This document shows, piece by piece, positions 53,500 through 64,000 of a stretch of 64,000 nucleotides of DNA (its first letter is position 1; every line of letters starts with the position of its first letter). Location of the stretch: positions 5,697,820 to 5,761,819 of the forward strand of contig CM067569.1 in the NCBI GenBank assembly GCA_034336665.1, written 5' to 3'. Under the pieces are notes generated by a model, which saw nothing but the letters and a program-made list of their open reading frames with translations, made no database searches and was not told the origin of the DNA. The translations under genes were made by a program, and so were the position numbers. The DNA comes from Luscinia megarhynchos. Lineage: Eukaryota; Chordata; Aves; Passeriformes; Turdidae.

Positions 53500-54100
53500 G
53501 GGCTGCTCACAGGGTGCCACAGAGATCTGCAACAGGATTCAGTGTATTTAAAAATTATCTGGAAAAGAGATAAATAACGAGATGGCATCTGCTGCCAAGA
53601 TGAATTTCTTCAGGACAGTTGTAACAAAAACAGCCTGAAAAGAGTTGCAGGAGTATTTTGCAGTACTAAATCACTTAAAAATTAGGAGAAAAAAAAGCTA
53701 TATTCTGTGTCAGCACAGTACTGCTCATGAAGGAAAACAGCTCTTGCCATATCCACCAAACAATGGGCTCCAAATTAAACATTGCAGCTCAGGAGACAAA
53801 ATTCTGAGATCACCATCAATGGGCCTAGTAATGAATACTTGTGGCAGTGGGGAAAAAACACAAACAAACATCAAGTTAAAATGGTGACAAGAAGAAAGTA
53901 CAAAGTGGTCAGCATCACTGTGCCACTGCCCACAGTGCACACCACTGCCAGGTAGTTTTGGTCATCCAATTCAAAAAAGGACACAGAACTGGAAGATGCA
54001 AAGGGACAGAGATGACAGACTTGGACATTTCAGCCTGGAGATACACTATTTATTAGAGCACATGATAAAAGGTTATAAAATCATGGAAGGCCTAATATAA
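53500..54100 (+). repeat. old CR1 LINE, reverse-transcriptase-end and 3' region
   Basis: Scattered blocks match the layout of ancient reptile-type CR1 elements. They include CTCACAGGGTGCC near 53507, ATTTAAAAATTATCTGGAAAAGAGATAAATAACGAG split near 53547-53581, CAATGGGCTCCAAATTAA near 53761, GTCATCCAATTCAAAAAAGGACACAGAACTGGAAGATG near 53961, TTTCAGCCTGGAGA near 54028 and CATGATAAAAGGTTATAAAATCATGGAAGG near 54061. No reading frame survives. Divergence is clearly higher than in the 61-kb copy, so this insertion is probably pre-avian or early avian. Confidence 0.8.
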
Positions 54101-57100
54101 ATTGCAGCAGCAATGAAATCAACATGTCAAAGAAAGTAAAAACCAAACCAACACATCAAAAATCCAGAAATATTTGATTGATTTGTGGATAATTCCCTTT
54201 CTTCCCCCTCCAAGACACTTCCATGTTTTCACAATGACTGTTTGCTGAGGCTGCCAAAACATAAGTCATCCATTGACCAAGTCCCTCGTGAAGGACACGT
54301 GTGGGGAAGCCTGCATGCTTTTGTTGCATGATGGAACTCATCTCCACAGAAAGCTGCTCAGGCCAAAAGCAGAAATGTGATCCAAAAAAATGGATTAAAT
54401 AAATTCACAAAGGGTAGATCCCTCTGTGAAGTCCCACAAGGTAAAGCCACCTCTGCTCAGTATGTCCCTTGAATGGAAGCTGAAAAAACCAGTCTGAGGA
54501 GGGATTTTGGATATTGTGATATCCACACCTTTCCACAGGCACCTGCTGCTTTTCACTGTCCATCAGAGACATGTGACAAGGAGATTTACTTCAAATGCTT
54601 TTCTGTTCTATCACCAGCTCTCCCAACCAGACTGCTAAAGTTTTGTGGTTTCTTTTCATTCCTGAACCATTCCTGTCTCTCATCCAGCAGAGTGAAAGGA
54701 GATGCACACCAAACACACAAGGCTTCCAGGACAGGTGTATGGTGACCCTGAGAAAACCTTACATCATATGTAAATCATCTGCATAGTTCTTCCCAAAACT
54801 CTGCTGCTGCTGAAATAAACAAAGCACAAACTTTCCCAGATGTGTGCTCATGAGGAATTCTCACTCGAGGTATGATTTATAATTTGGCATCCTCAGAAAA
54901 CATAAAACCATGATTCAAAGATGGAATGTAGATGTGGAATTGCTAAGGGGGGAGATAGAAAGGGTTTATTCATAGATTAGTCCAAACTCCTGTATTTGTA
55001 AGCTTTTTCACAGCTTCCAAATGTTGCACTGGGCAACTATCCTTCCTCTCATAGTCAGATTAAGGATGAATGTCCAGATTCCCTTCATTTTCCATAACTG
55101 ATAGCCAAGTAAAATTTCCTCTGCAAAACTTGCATGGTGAGCAGCTACATTTTTGTGCAATAAAAGAGGAGAAGCAGGTTATTCCACTGATGTCTGCAGG
55201 AGAAAGGTTTGCTGTGCAAGTAGCAAGATCATCCCTACACAAAGCAACCCTACTGATTTCCAGAGTTCTTCCCACTAAAACCTCTCCTCCTTCATAAAGA
55301 CCCAGAAAATAAAGAAACCAAGTCTGTAACAACCAAAACTGAAGAAGATGGAAGGGAGAACACTGGCTGAGAGAGATCACCAATATAATCTTCATCCCCA
55401 GGAGGAACCAAAATCTAACCTAAGAGGGAAGATGAAATCAGCAGAAAGCTAAGGACAAGCATCAAACAACACCAGTATGAATGAATATATATCTACATAT
55501 ATCTGTATCTTCCACAGATACTTTGGCAACCTTGGCTAAATGATGATTTAGCCTGGCATGCATTCTTTCCAGCTCCTGTGCTTGTTGAAGGTGTCAGCTC
55601 CTTGCACTGCCTACAGGAATATTTTGACAGAAGTGTCACGGAGGACTCGCTGGTGCTGTTTTCACTTGGCATCACTGACATCTTCCCTTTGTTTCTGAAT
55701 CTCCTCTTCTTCCAGCTGCATTTCTCTCCTTTTCTAACCCTTTTTTTTTCCCCCCACAAGATGAGATCCTCCATCAGTGCCTTCTGCAGATGCTGCCAAG
55801 TGAACAGCACTGTAATGTTACAGAATTTCTCCATTCCCCTGGCAGGTAAGCCCTTTCCTGGGACACACAAGATAAAACTGAGGGAGAGCTCTGAGGCAGG
55901 CAGAGTCTAAAGCTTTCATTGTAAATAAAGACTTCCTATAGAGGCATGAAGGTCTCTCATAACACATGCATGGAGAGAAAAAAAAAGAACAGTTTCAGTA
56001 ATTTTAGACAGGAGCCTTGTCACGCAGACTAAACACTGACCAAAGAGCAACCAAGGATAATAGGAGTGTGTAAATGCATGAAGCCTTACATGTGGCCGGG
56101 AAACTGACATTTAATCCAAACTAATTAAATGTGTTTTAAACAGTACATCAAAGACTTCTCAAATTCAAAGGTGGTGTCAGAAACAGAAGACAGGGAAAAT
56201 AAACTAGACAGAGGAGTGGGAAGAACAAAATATGGGAATTTTGGTCTAGAAAAGTTTAGACTACTCCAACAGGGAGAGGAAATAAAATCATCCAAATTTA
56301 TTCACTGGGAGAATGATGCTAGGATGGGTACAGGAGCACTGGGAACCAGCAAACAGCATCCAAAAATCATCATTCTCCACACCCACACAAGGTAAAGACT
56401 GGCTCTTGGAGTAGTGAAGCAATAGAGGTATTGTATGAAAAATACAGTAACTTCTAGAACTTGCAACATCACCTCAGCCTACCAGGAAAAGCCAGGCTCA
56501 TAGTGAAATCATGCATTCAATGGGACCCAGGAGAATAATCAACCAAGGCAAAAAATAGCTGCTCCAGCTTATTAACCACCTCCCCTGCATCCTGGGGACA
56601 ACAGGGAGCTCCACCAGCAACCCCCGGGGGAGAAACTGCTCAGAAATGCCCTGGTGAGCTCCCCTGTGTGCCCTGCCCAGCACTGGAGCTGCTCTGGCTG
56701 GGTCTGAGGTGGGGCAGGGTGAGGAGCAGGCTCAGGTTCCCTCTGTGGCCACTCTGTCCCTCAGCACCAGGAACCCAGAGCCAGGAGGGGACTCAAACTC
56801 AGGGCTGGATGCACAAAATCTCAGCTGGGCACCCAAGCTGACAGGCTGGAAGAAGGAAAGAACAAATCCTGTTCATCTTGGCAAGACCTTAGCTGGTGAG
56901 GAACAGAAAGTACCTGGAAAAAGGAAAGCTGTACAAAAGGGACTGCATGAGTAAAGGAGATGGGAGCAAGGGAAATGTAACTAGAAAAAAAAAAATCAAG
57001 ATTTCTTGGGCTCATTAAAAAAAAATCTAGAGAGACAGACCCATAAATGGAGGCATTTTTATACCAGAATGTTTCATACCTTAAAAAGTACATGGCAGAC

Positions 57101-60100
57101 CAGGGACAAGATGACGTAGGAGGCCTTTCCCAATGGCTTCCAGTGGTTTCCCTTTAGCTCCCTCCATGTGGTTTTACTGCCTGGAACAGCTCTGCTGCAG
57201 TGAGAACTGCCTGATCCCCAAGCACAAACAAGCTGCATTTCCAGCCAGCAAGCAGGGCCCATGAAGTCCATGGGACTACTCATGCCCAGCAAATGCATCC
57301 CTAGGTGCTGGAAAGGATGGATACAGACATTTTTCAGCCTTGGCTGTACCACCAAAAACTTATCTGTGAATAACTACTCTCACCCTGGAACACAGACAAA
57401 CACTATCTGCATTATTTGCTCCCAGGTCTGAATTGAGGCTTGAGTACCTTGTGAAATTCTGCTCCTTTCCTGCCCTTCTCCCCTGAATAACTGCTTCTGA
57501 CAGTTTCTTAACTATATCTGAAAGGACATTCTATGAGCTAGAAGCAGCTGAGCCACATGAACAGCCTCATCCATCTTCCTCCTCACCTGTGTTTTGCTCC
57601 ATCCTTTCATTTTTAACAGGCAACTTGGTGCATTTTTTTTAATTAAGTAAAATACCCATCATCTTTGCAATATTTTCTTTAGATTGTTTACTTTAATTTT
57701 GGTTCCCCTACTTAATCTTTTTCACAAAGCCCTATGCATTTTTAAATCTTCCAAGGAAAATAATTACAAAGATAATCCAGCTGAGTATAATCAAACTGCA
57801 GGGTTCTTTATTTTCCTGGCCTTTTAATTTAATTTCACATCCTGTGGTCTTAAAGAAATATTAGGATTATATCATCTTGTTATTGTTTTGATTATAAGGC
57901 ATTAAAATAGGGGGGTAACCAATTCTTTTCTTCCCCACTGCCACACAAAAAAACTCATACAGCACACAGAATATTTTCAAAAATAAACGTGCAGGGGAAG
58001 ATCTCAGATGAGCATGAGTTAGATCCCTAACTCCCAATTTTTTATCCAGAACCTGTGTTTATTTGGTTGGATTTTTACATAAGCACAGTAACTGCTTTGA
58101 TAAAACAATCTGCTTTTAAAGTTTTTCAGTGCAACAATATGGATCCTGATGTGGTATTGTAGTTTTCCCTGGATCAATACAAACCAGAGTAACTCTGGCA
58201 GAAAACCAGTGTGGGAGAAGAATCAGTGAGCTGAACAACAAAACCACAACTTGTGTGTCTACCCATGCAGAAGGAGCCTACCCCCCTCCCAGCAGTCAGT
58301 TCTTGAGGTTTGTGGGGATCAGAACACATCTGCACTAAGTCTGGCTGCACCACTGGGGCTTCAGACCCTGCCCTGCAAACACCAAAGCCCTCAGCACACA
58401 GGTCTGCACCCTCTCAGCTGGGAAGGGAGCTCATTTTCCAAGAAGTCAGCCAGGGTGCAATTGTGGGGTCTTTGCTTTGTGTTTTTTCCAGGAGTTGTGC
58501 TGTCCACAGGTGTAAAGGAAAAAGGAAGCAATATCAGCCACCACACTGGTGCAACACACCCCCAGGGCCTAAAGCAGCAAAGTCAGAGCTGCTGGATTCC
58601 TCTTAGGCTGTTTCTCCTTCAAAATGGGGCAGCACATGCCAATCCAAACTCACTGGGGACAAAGGCATGGACAGGCAGGGCTCATCTTGGGACACCAGTG
58701 TTTGAGAATTCCATCCTGGAGCTGTTTTTCACAAGACACATGGGCTGGTTTGGTCCATGTGCTGCTTCTCTGGCAACACTCAGCAGAGCATCACTAAAAA
58801 CCACCTCCTTGGGGTGTTTTTGACTAAATTCTCAGAGTATTCTTAACCAATACAAAAAAGTCATAAAGTTATGTCAATGTCTTGTCTAAGTACTGAAAAT
58901 TCTTTTCTGAGTGGATAATTTCAGCAACACTAAGTTAAAACCTTCTCAGAAAAAGAACATACTGATAACAGAGACAGGCAGTCTCTTCTTAGATTTATTA
59001 TTTTGCACTGGAGGAAAGCAATCCCATGAGATTAATGGAGCAGATGTAAGTAGTTCTACTCAAACCTCCACAGTTAACATTTGTACTAAAAGTTTTACTA
59101 CATAATAGGCTCTCTGTCTTAATAACCTGGCTCACTACTAAATATTTTCTAAATGCCTTCAAACCCAACAAGGCAGATAGCAATCAGGCCATAGCAGTTC
59201 CACACAACAACACAGGAAGGAGCATGGTCTCTCTCCAGTGAAAAAGTTTGGATGGAAGAGCTCTTGATTTCTCCAGCATTGCCACATCCCCAGCCCTGCT
59301 GCCCATGATGCAGACTGGAGAACCCCTGAGTGTCCACCAAGGGCAGAACTACAGCTCTACCCTGCTCTGCATCAGCCCTGCTATCAAAAATATAAAAAAA
59401 CAGGAAATATATTTCAAGCCAGTTCTACACACACATATTTGCCCTAAACCAAGTGTGGCTACAGAACCAGTTCCCTTCTCTAAAAAGAAATTTTGGAGTG
59501 ATTCAGACTTTCTTTTCAGAAAGGCCTGAAAAATCCTCTTTTCTGAATTTTCTTGATTAAAATATAATGAGGAAGTCTTGACTCTTCCAGGTACCTTTTT
59601 TTTCCCCAGAAAGAAATGGTTCCAGGAAACTAATTTTTTAAAATTGCTGTTTAAAAGCACCCTGCATCTAAAGCAATGGCTGACTCCATTCTTGAAATAC
59701 TTTTTTTGAAAGCTATTACAGTGGTGAGCTTCTCTTCAACTCTAAAGAGAAAACTAAACTGAGACACCACATGGAAGCTTCCTCCTCTTACAATGTTTTC
59801 CATACAAAGGATTTTGGTTTTACTTCAAGGGATGGAGGACAGGACCTTAGATTCTGCATTCAGTGCACTGGTTAATGAAGTTGCAATAACCATATCCTCC
59901 ATGGAGGTTTGGCTGTCACTATAGCCACCTTCTTTCCTTCAAAATATGCTTTTCATTGTTCTCCTGCCCTTTTTCCAACTGCTCTGCAGCCAAGTTCTTG
60001 GAAAGCAATCACACTTCATGTTTAGGATTTATTGCTAGTCTTTTGCCAATACAGACACACACAAATCTCTCTTGTGATCATCCTGCAAAAGCAAGCTAAA

Positions 60101-61029
60101 AATACAGCAATTTATGAACAGGCACATTTTGCATGTTATATGGCATCAGTGTGCACTCATCAAAAAATTGTGAGAGTATAAAAGGTCGCCCCTTTTTGTC
60201 TAGGCCAATAGACAAGCTCTGCTTGGGTGCCATAAATAAGCTTATTTTAGAATTCCAGACTACCTAAAAAGGGAAAAAAGCATTTGCATTGTGTTTCAGT
60301 GGTTGAGGATTTTTTTCCTTTTACATGGTAAAATTTGTGCTTCAGCTCATCTTCCAAAGTGGCTGCTTTAAGACTAATGACTAAATTAGACATCACAGTT
60401 ATCATTAAAACTTCAAAGTGGTGAGAATTGTCTGTTTGTTTGTACAAAGTTTTAAAGGATTTTGCAATTTCAGAGTCAAGCTGTATTTGTGTTTTGAAAT
60501 GTGTTTCAGGTTGTCTGAGGAAGCTCATGCCACAGAAGCAGCAGGAAACATCAGGGAAGGCAGATCTGGCTAGGAAGGAACAGCTCATGAGGAAGAATAT
60601 CAGGTGATATTACCATGGATTACCATGCTTTTCAGACCATATTGTTTATTTTTCATACAAACACTGTAGTTTAATTATCAGTCTCTTTGAAAGACTTGTC
60701 TTTTTATCAATTTATTGCTTTTGACAGGCAAGGATAGATTCAAGACTCTGTGGATACAACTGAAATCTTCTCTGGATTGGGACTGTGAAAGTTCCTCTGA
60801 GACTTCAGCTCTTGGTCTCTCCTGGCTCCTTGGCTCTGATGATGCCCTTTGTCAAATAACCACAAACTGGGAAAGTGAACTGGGACTCAGCCCCACCTGG
60901 ACTCGTTGCTGGCAGTGTGGTGGATCTCCAAGACTCATGGCTGGGTGATTCTGTGCCTCACACACCTCTGCTGAGACTCAGGAGCAAGCAGGCTGATGAA
61001 AAGAAAGGTCACTGAAATGGCTCTAAATT
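54101..61029. other. intron block, nothing recognised
   Basis: Unique intron. A TATA-like TATAAAAGG at 60177-60185 and nearby CCAAT at 60205-60209 are in the wrong order for a plus-strand promoter. The 190-codon open frame at 58251-58823 lacks any recognisable domain. Confidence 0.55.
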
Positions 61030-61270
61030 GACAGAGGCCAGGTTAAGATGGGAAATTGGGAAGAAATTCCTCCCTGTGAGGGTGGTGAGGCCCTGGCAGA
61101 GGTGCCCAGATTTGCTGTGGCTTCCCCTGGATCCCTGGCAGTGCCCAAGGCCAGGCTGGACATTGGGCTTGGAGCACCTGGGACAGTGGAAGCTGTCCCT
61201 GCACGTGGCAGGGGTGGCACTGGATGATCTTTAAGGTCCCTTCCAACCCAACCATTCTATGATGCCATGA
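61030..61270 (+). repeat. CR1 LINE 3' end, relatively well preserved
   Basis: The sequence GAAGAAATTCCTCCCTGTGAGGGTGGTGAGGCCCTGGCAGAGGTGCCCAG (61060-61110 region) is followed by CCCTGGCAGTG, GCCAAGGCCAGGCTGGA, GGCAGGGGTGGCACTGGATGATCTTTAAGGTCCCTTCCAACCCAACCATTCTATGATG. This is the classic CR1 3' region, close to consensus and therefore one of the younger insertions here. It is 5'-truncated and antisense to GRK5. Confidence 0.95.
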
Positions 61271-61968
61271 ACATCCAGATAAATGTGTTATCACCTCCTA
61301 ATCTGGGGTTCTTACTCAAGCCAAAATGACTGCAAACTGTTATTGTTTTGATTTTCTTTTTATGACTCCCATCTTTCTTGATTTCCCTTCTTAGATTATT
61401 CTTCTCCCCAGGCAATACTAGATAGTTCCCAAATACTTATTTGATTCCTATAATTAAACCAGATGTATTTTCTATTCAGTCTGAAAAGGGATTAGTGATT
61501 TGTGAAATGAGACTTTGCATTCAAGAAATGAGAAATTATAGTTGAGGAGACAGCATAAATTTATTCCTAATAAATAATGAATGGACTTTCAAATGCAGCA
61601 AATCTCCATTCTTAGATGTTCAAACTGACAGACTTCTGAGTATAACATGTAACTTATGTGTAATTTTGTGTCAAAACCTTCATATTCTGCAAAAATATTA
61701 AAATTTCCTGAAATTTATTCCCTGCTCAAAATTATTCACTGAAATGTATTTTTGTATGTGAACCACATTTACTCTTTTTGTTGCTCTAATAAGATTACTC
61801 ATGTATCACATGGCATCAGTTAATTCTGGGTGTGCTTCTCATTGTGATCATCAGGATTTAAGTGCAAGTATTTGTGTAGCAGTTATAAAACTTGCCCCCT
61901 GGTATTTCAGCTAAAAAGCTCATTTCACATCAGGGGTAAAAGAACTTAGACAAGGGACCACAGGCAGG

Positions 61969-61988
61969 AAAAAAAAAAAAAAAAAAAA
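61969..61988. repeat. poly(A) tract, 20 bases
   Basis: Uninterrupted A run after CAGGCAGG. Confidence 0.95.
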
Positions 61989-62654
61989 GTTACCAAGGCC
62001 AGAGCAAAAGAGTTGCAAAATTTAAACCAATATTTGCTATGAAACATTTGTGGTGGCCACTCGAGCCCTACTTCTGACTCTCTCAAACGTCCTCACTGCT
62101 GGATTTCACACTGCAGCTCTACCTAAACCTCTCTTTGACATTCCCTTTGCTACTGAGAGTAGGTTTGTGTTCCCCTTGCAATGCTGACAAAATTTCTGCC
62201 TTTACCAACATTTGCAGAGTGGATCCCATCATTTTTCTTCTAAGATTAAGGACCACATTGCAGGCACCAGCCAGCATGTGATTGAGCTAATACAGCTTTT
62301 AATTTTGACTCCACAAGTGGAAACACACAGGCACGTACTTGGCTTAGGCTACACATTCACCAGCTAAATCTACTGATGGAGTCTGCAGGACCTGGAACAA
62401 ACTTATTTTTAGACACCATAATCTTCAATATATTAACTTTTACTCTTGGTCTTACATATGTTGTCTGCCTTCTTCATCTGCAATGAAAACCACTTAAATT
62501 ACTTGCTGCAAATTTTAAAACAACTTCACTCACAATAGCTTGCAACAATAACTGAAGTGTGGCAACCTATCACATACAGCAATAATACTTGTGGCTCTGG
62601 TGTCAGGTACATCATTTGTCCTTTGTTCTTCATTTTAAAAATTCATATCTTCTC

Positions 62655-62678
62655 AAAAAAAAAAAAAAAAAAAAAAAG
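62655..62678. repeat. poly(A) tract, 24 bases
   Basis: Uninterrupted A run after ATCTTCTC. Confidence 0.95.
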
Positions 62679-63329
62679 GCTTTAAATTAGCACCAGGCCT
62701 CGAAAAAATGTTGTTGGAGGTTCATACATGGTTTAAAGAACAGTTAGAATGTAGTTTGGAGGAAATCTTGATAAATTTCTGCCATCTGGATTGTAGCTAA
62801 CAGTTTCTTTAATACAACTGTAACACAATAAAGCAACATGACTGTAACCATCTTCCTGAGAATGGTAGAAAGGGACCATAAAACTGAGCGGCACACTTAA
62901 AATTACTTACAAAATATCGGCTCTCTGTAAACAACACACAATAACCGTAATTAATGCCAGTCCTTTAAAGTATTCCTAAAGTCTACTGAAATCTAAACCA
63001 GCATTGTACGACTGGTAGCAACAACTGCATCCTAAACAACATTAAAAACGACAATAGAAAATAAAAGATCTCTGTCAGAAGTCAAAAAGTTAAAATTCAC
63101 TAATCTGCGGAATGGATAACACCTTTGCCCTTAATATTTGTAAAGCTTTTTTGGGAGGATCTCAGGACTTTACTCTTTAGCTAAGCCCCAAAAGTTCAAC
63201 AGCCTGTGAGTTATATAAACAGTATTTTACAATCTGAGTTATTTTCCCAGCAAAAGGATCGCTCCGGGGTGGACTGTTTGAATGATCTCTCTTACAAAAC
63301 GAAGGCTGCTTTCTTTGCCCGTGGTAGCA

Positions 63330-64000
63330 GAGCTCCAGAGCGGCCGGAGCAGAATCCCACCCGAGCGGAGCCCAGCCCCGCTCGCAGGAGCTGCAGCGCT
63401 CCGGCGGAGAACGGGCTGCCTGCAGGTTGCACCGCGCCTCAAAACGCCTGGTCCAGCAAGTGCTTCCAGGGAAGAAACTCCGGGCAAGGGCTTGGAAAAA
63501 TGCCTTATTTTAAGCAGCAAGCAAGTAAATAAACACAAACATAAAAATGGGCTGGAGCAGACAGAAGGCGACCGCGTCTTGGCAGCGATGCCGCAGCCCT
63601 GAGACGTGTTGCTTGTGCGTGGCGCTCCCGCTCCACCGGAGGGATGCTGCGGGCGGCCGGGGCTGTGCGGGGAGCCCCGAGCCCCGGCCCCGCCGTGCCC
63701 AGCGCCCCGCGGCTGCGGGAGCATTTCCGCCAGCGCGGCGAGAGGAAACCGCGTCCGCTGCCCACGGCGGGAGAGCGAGCCCGGGAGCCCGATCCACCGG
63801 TGGCTCGGCTCTGTCGGGGTCGGGACGGGGATGCTGCCGGGTCTGCCCCGCCGCAGCCGGCAGCTGAGCGCCTTTTCAGGGCTCCCCGCGCCGAGCATCG
63901 CCCGGAGCATCCCCGGTGCCCGGCGCGGCGGCGGGGACAGCCCCCGCTCCGAGACCCCGCGGCACCCGCGGGTGGGGACGGAGCCCCCCAGCCCCTCTGT
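63330..64000. promoter_or_regulatory. GRK5: CpG island, probable GRK5 promoter-proximal region
   Basis: From about 63330 the composition switches sharply from AT-rich intron to GC-rich DNA dense in CpG. There is a dip at about 63480-63560, and the island continues to the window edge. It contains GC-box-like CCCCGCC cores, for example near 63685 and 63846. CpG islands of this kind mark vertebrate promoters, and its position upstream of exon 2 on the minus strand fits the 5' end of GRK5. No TATA box or coding exon 1 is visible here, so the transcription start may lie beyond 64000. Long open frames here are a by-product of the lack of AT-rich stop codons. Confidence 0.75.

Larger units (their letters stand above)
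61271..63329. other. AT-rich intron leading into the CpG island
   Basis: Very AT-rich with 20- and 24-base A tracts. No gene recognised. Composition changes abruptly at about 63.3 kb. Confidence 0.6.

Noticed and set aside
58251..58823. 190-codon open frame on the plus strand
   Set aside because: No recognisable domain, a second overlapping frame in the same region, and ordinary intronic composition.
61969..62678. two long A tracts as retroposon tails
   Set aside because: CR1 elements do not end in poly(A), no gene-like body precedes the tracts, and no target-site duplications were noticed.
63239..63910. 223-codon open frame on the minus strand
   Set aside because: It lies in the CpG island where stop codons are rare, and overlaps similar frames on both strands. 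The product is low-complexity Arg/Pro/Gly/Ala-rich at its start, with no known domain, and it does not contain GRK5 exon 1.

Overview
The window is vertebrate nuclear DNA, almost certainly from a bird and plausibly a songbird. It is moderately AT-rich and has few repeats. The only interspersed repeats I recognise are CR1-type LINE fragments, two of them with the avian CR1 3' end that finishes in ATTCTATGAT-like units. It contains no bacterial-style genes, operons, CRISPR arrays or recognisable proviruses.

One protein-coding gene is supported. On the minus strand at 3407-3502 lies a 96-base exon that translates to the N-terminal segment of G protein-coupled receptor kinase 5 (GRK5), with the basic patch KRKGKSKK followed by [20 protein letters not shown]. 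It is flanked by a good 3' splice site (branch-point-like CTAAT, pyrimidine tract, CAG) and a consensus GTAAGA donor. By comparison with the vertebrate family this is coding exon 2. Transcription runs right to left: bases 1-3406 are the start of intron 2, and bases 3503-64000 belong to the very long intron 1 and, at the far right, possibly the promoter area. A CpG island fills about 63330-64000 and runs off the edge. I could not find the first coding exon (expected to begin MELENIV) in it, so exon 1 probably lies just beyond base 64000.

The intron holds five CR1 fragments: a degraded piece near 1.2 kb, 3' ends near 3.7, 5.6 and 61.1 kb, and an old reverse-transcriptase-region copy near 53.5-54.1 kb. 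It also has many homopolymer and microsatellite tracts. Several stretches keep CpGs or carry dense binding-site-like motifs and are candidate intronic enhancers. These are near 6.2-6.5, 13.1-13.5, 14.4, 20.0-20.3, 21.5-22.0, 22.75, 30.6-30.8, 35.9-36.2, 43.2-43.76, 47.7-47.9 and 52.5 kb. The most interesting is a CpG-rich block at 43.2-43.76 kb with three strict GATA-factor sites. Regulatory assignments are inferences from composition and motifs and need cross-species alignment or chromatin data.

I found no previously undescribed system. The many open reading frames of 60-223 codons look like chance or CpG-island artefacts.
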